The notes beneath the pieces were generated by a model, which saw nothing but the letters and a program-made list of their open reading frames with translations, was not told where the DNA came from and made no database searches. Positions 6,073 to 6,222 of a DNA stretch of 6,222 nucleotides are shown one piece after another (positions within the stretch are counted from its first letter, which is position 1; every line of letters starts with the position of its first letter). Source of the DNA: an uncultured Desulfuromonas sp. (GTDB taxonomy: Bacteria; Desulfobacterota; Desulfuromonadia; Desulfuromonadales; Trichloromonadaceae); the NCBI GenBank assembly GCA_937982495.1, contig CALJLX010000636.1:1-6222 (forward strand), given 5' to 3'. A program made the position numbers and the translations under genes.

Positions 6073-6222
6073 TATTCCATCCCCGCCCAGAACTGCCGGC
6101 CCAGTTCATAGGTCTGAATCTCTTCCTCCGCCCCGGCGGGAACCTTCTGATTGAAAACATTGTTGACTTCGAGACTGAGCTGGAGGCCGTGGTTGCGGTA
6201 GAGATTACGGCGCCAGTCGAGC
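6063..6222 (-). CDS. TonB-dependent outer-membrane receptor, C-terminal end (partial)
   Basis: The last 52 codons of a minus-strand gene enter from the right edge, with the stop TGA at 6065-6063. The translation contains LQLSLEVNNVFNQKVP and ends GRQFWAGMEYYF. The motif V-N-N-V-F-N-Q and a closing strand ending in aromatic residues with a terminal Phe are typical of the last beta-strands of TonB-dependent receptors. The terminal Phe serves as the signal for insertion by the BAM complex. These receptors import iron chelates, cobalamin or other scarce ligands through the outer membrane using TonB energy. The substrate cannot be told from the tail. The gene converges on the propeller gene, and the two stops overlap (6063-6072) with no room for a terminator between them. 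Confidence 0.85.
   Translation of the reverse strand, partial: LDWRRNLYRNHGLQLSLEVNNVFNQKVPAGAEEEIQTYELGRQFWAGMEYYF

Overview
The window looks like a chromosomal segment from a Gram-negative (two-membrane) bacterium with GC-rich genes. The evidence is the C-terminal end of a TonB-dependent outer-membrane receptor, a membrane-anchored hybrid histidine kinase with a periplasmic sensor domain, and a good sigma-54 (-24/-12) promoter. The combination recalls Desulfuromonadia/Geobacter-like genomes, but that is an impression from gene style. No rRNA, tRNA or other taxonomic marker is present. No mobile element, CRISPR array or RNA gene was recognised.

Layout. Positions 1-585 are mostly non-coding and AT-rich. 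They hold a doubtful partial membrane-protein ORF on the minus strand at the left edge, three copies of the octamer TGCATACA, an 8+8 bp palindrome at 405-429, and a sigma-54 promoter at 521-537. The promoter is followed by a ribosome binding site and a 78-residue secreted or membrane protein gene (586-822). Positions 823-1084 are a gene-free gap with a GC-rich hairpin and a TTGAC-N7-GTCAA palindrome. A 950-residue hybrid histidine kinase (1085-3937) follows: CHASE8-like sensor, HAMP, HisKA, HATPase, one degenerate receiver and two intact receivers. It overlaps by 10 bp the start of a 714-codon gene (3928-6072) for a membrane-anchored beta-propeller protein of the LVIVD-repeat type. The last 160 bp carry, on the minus strand, the C-terminus of a TonB-dependent receptor, whose stop codon overlaps the stop of the propeller gene.

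How they may work together. The kinase and propeller genes are translationally coupled, so they probably form one operon. With the convergent receptor gene they suggest a cell-envelope module in which a periplasmic signal controls or accompanies uptake or surface functions. The ligand and the output are not visible here. The small gene at 586-822 appears to be a separate sigma-54-controlled unit.

Main caution. Positions 5275-5298, inside the propeller gene, are a perfect 24-base match to the inner end of the Illumina TruSeq read-2 adapter. It is translated in frame as FRRVLFRS. This is an assembly artefact, so the sequence and protein around it should not be trusted. Repeat spacing suggests the adapter overwrote a short stretch rather than a large one. 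I found no convincing new biological system in this window. The most useful results are the embedded adapter, the sigma-54 control of the small gene with its corrected start, and the kinase/propeller/receptor cluster.
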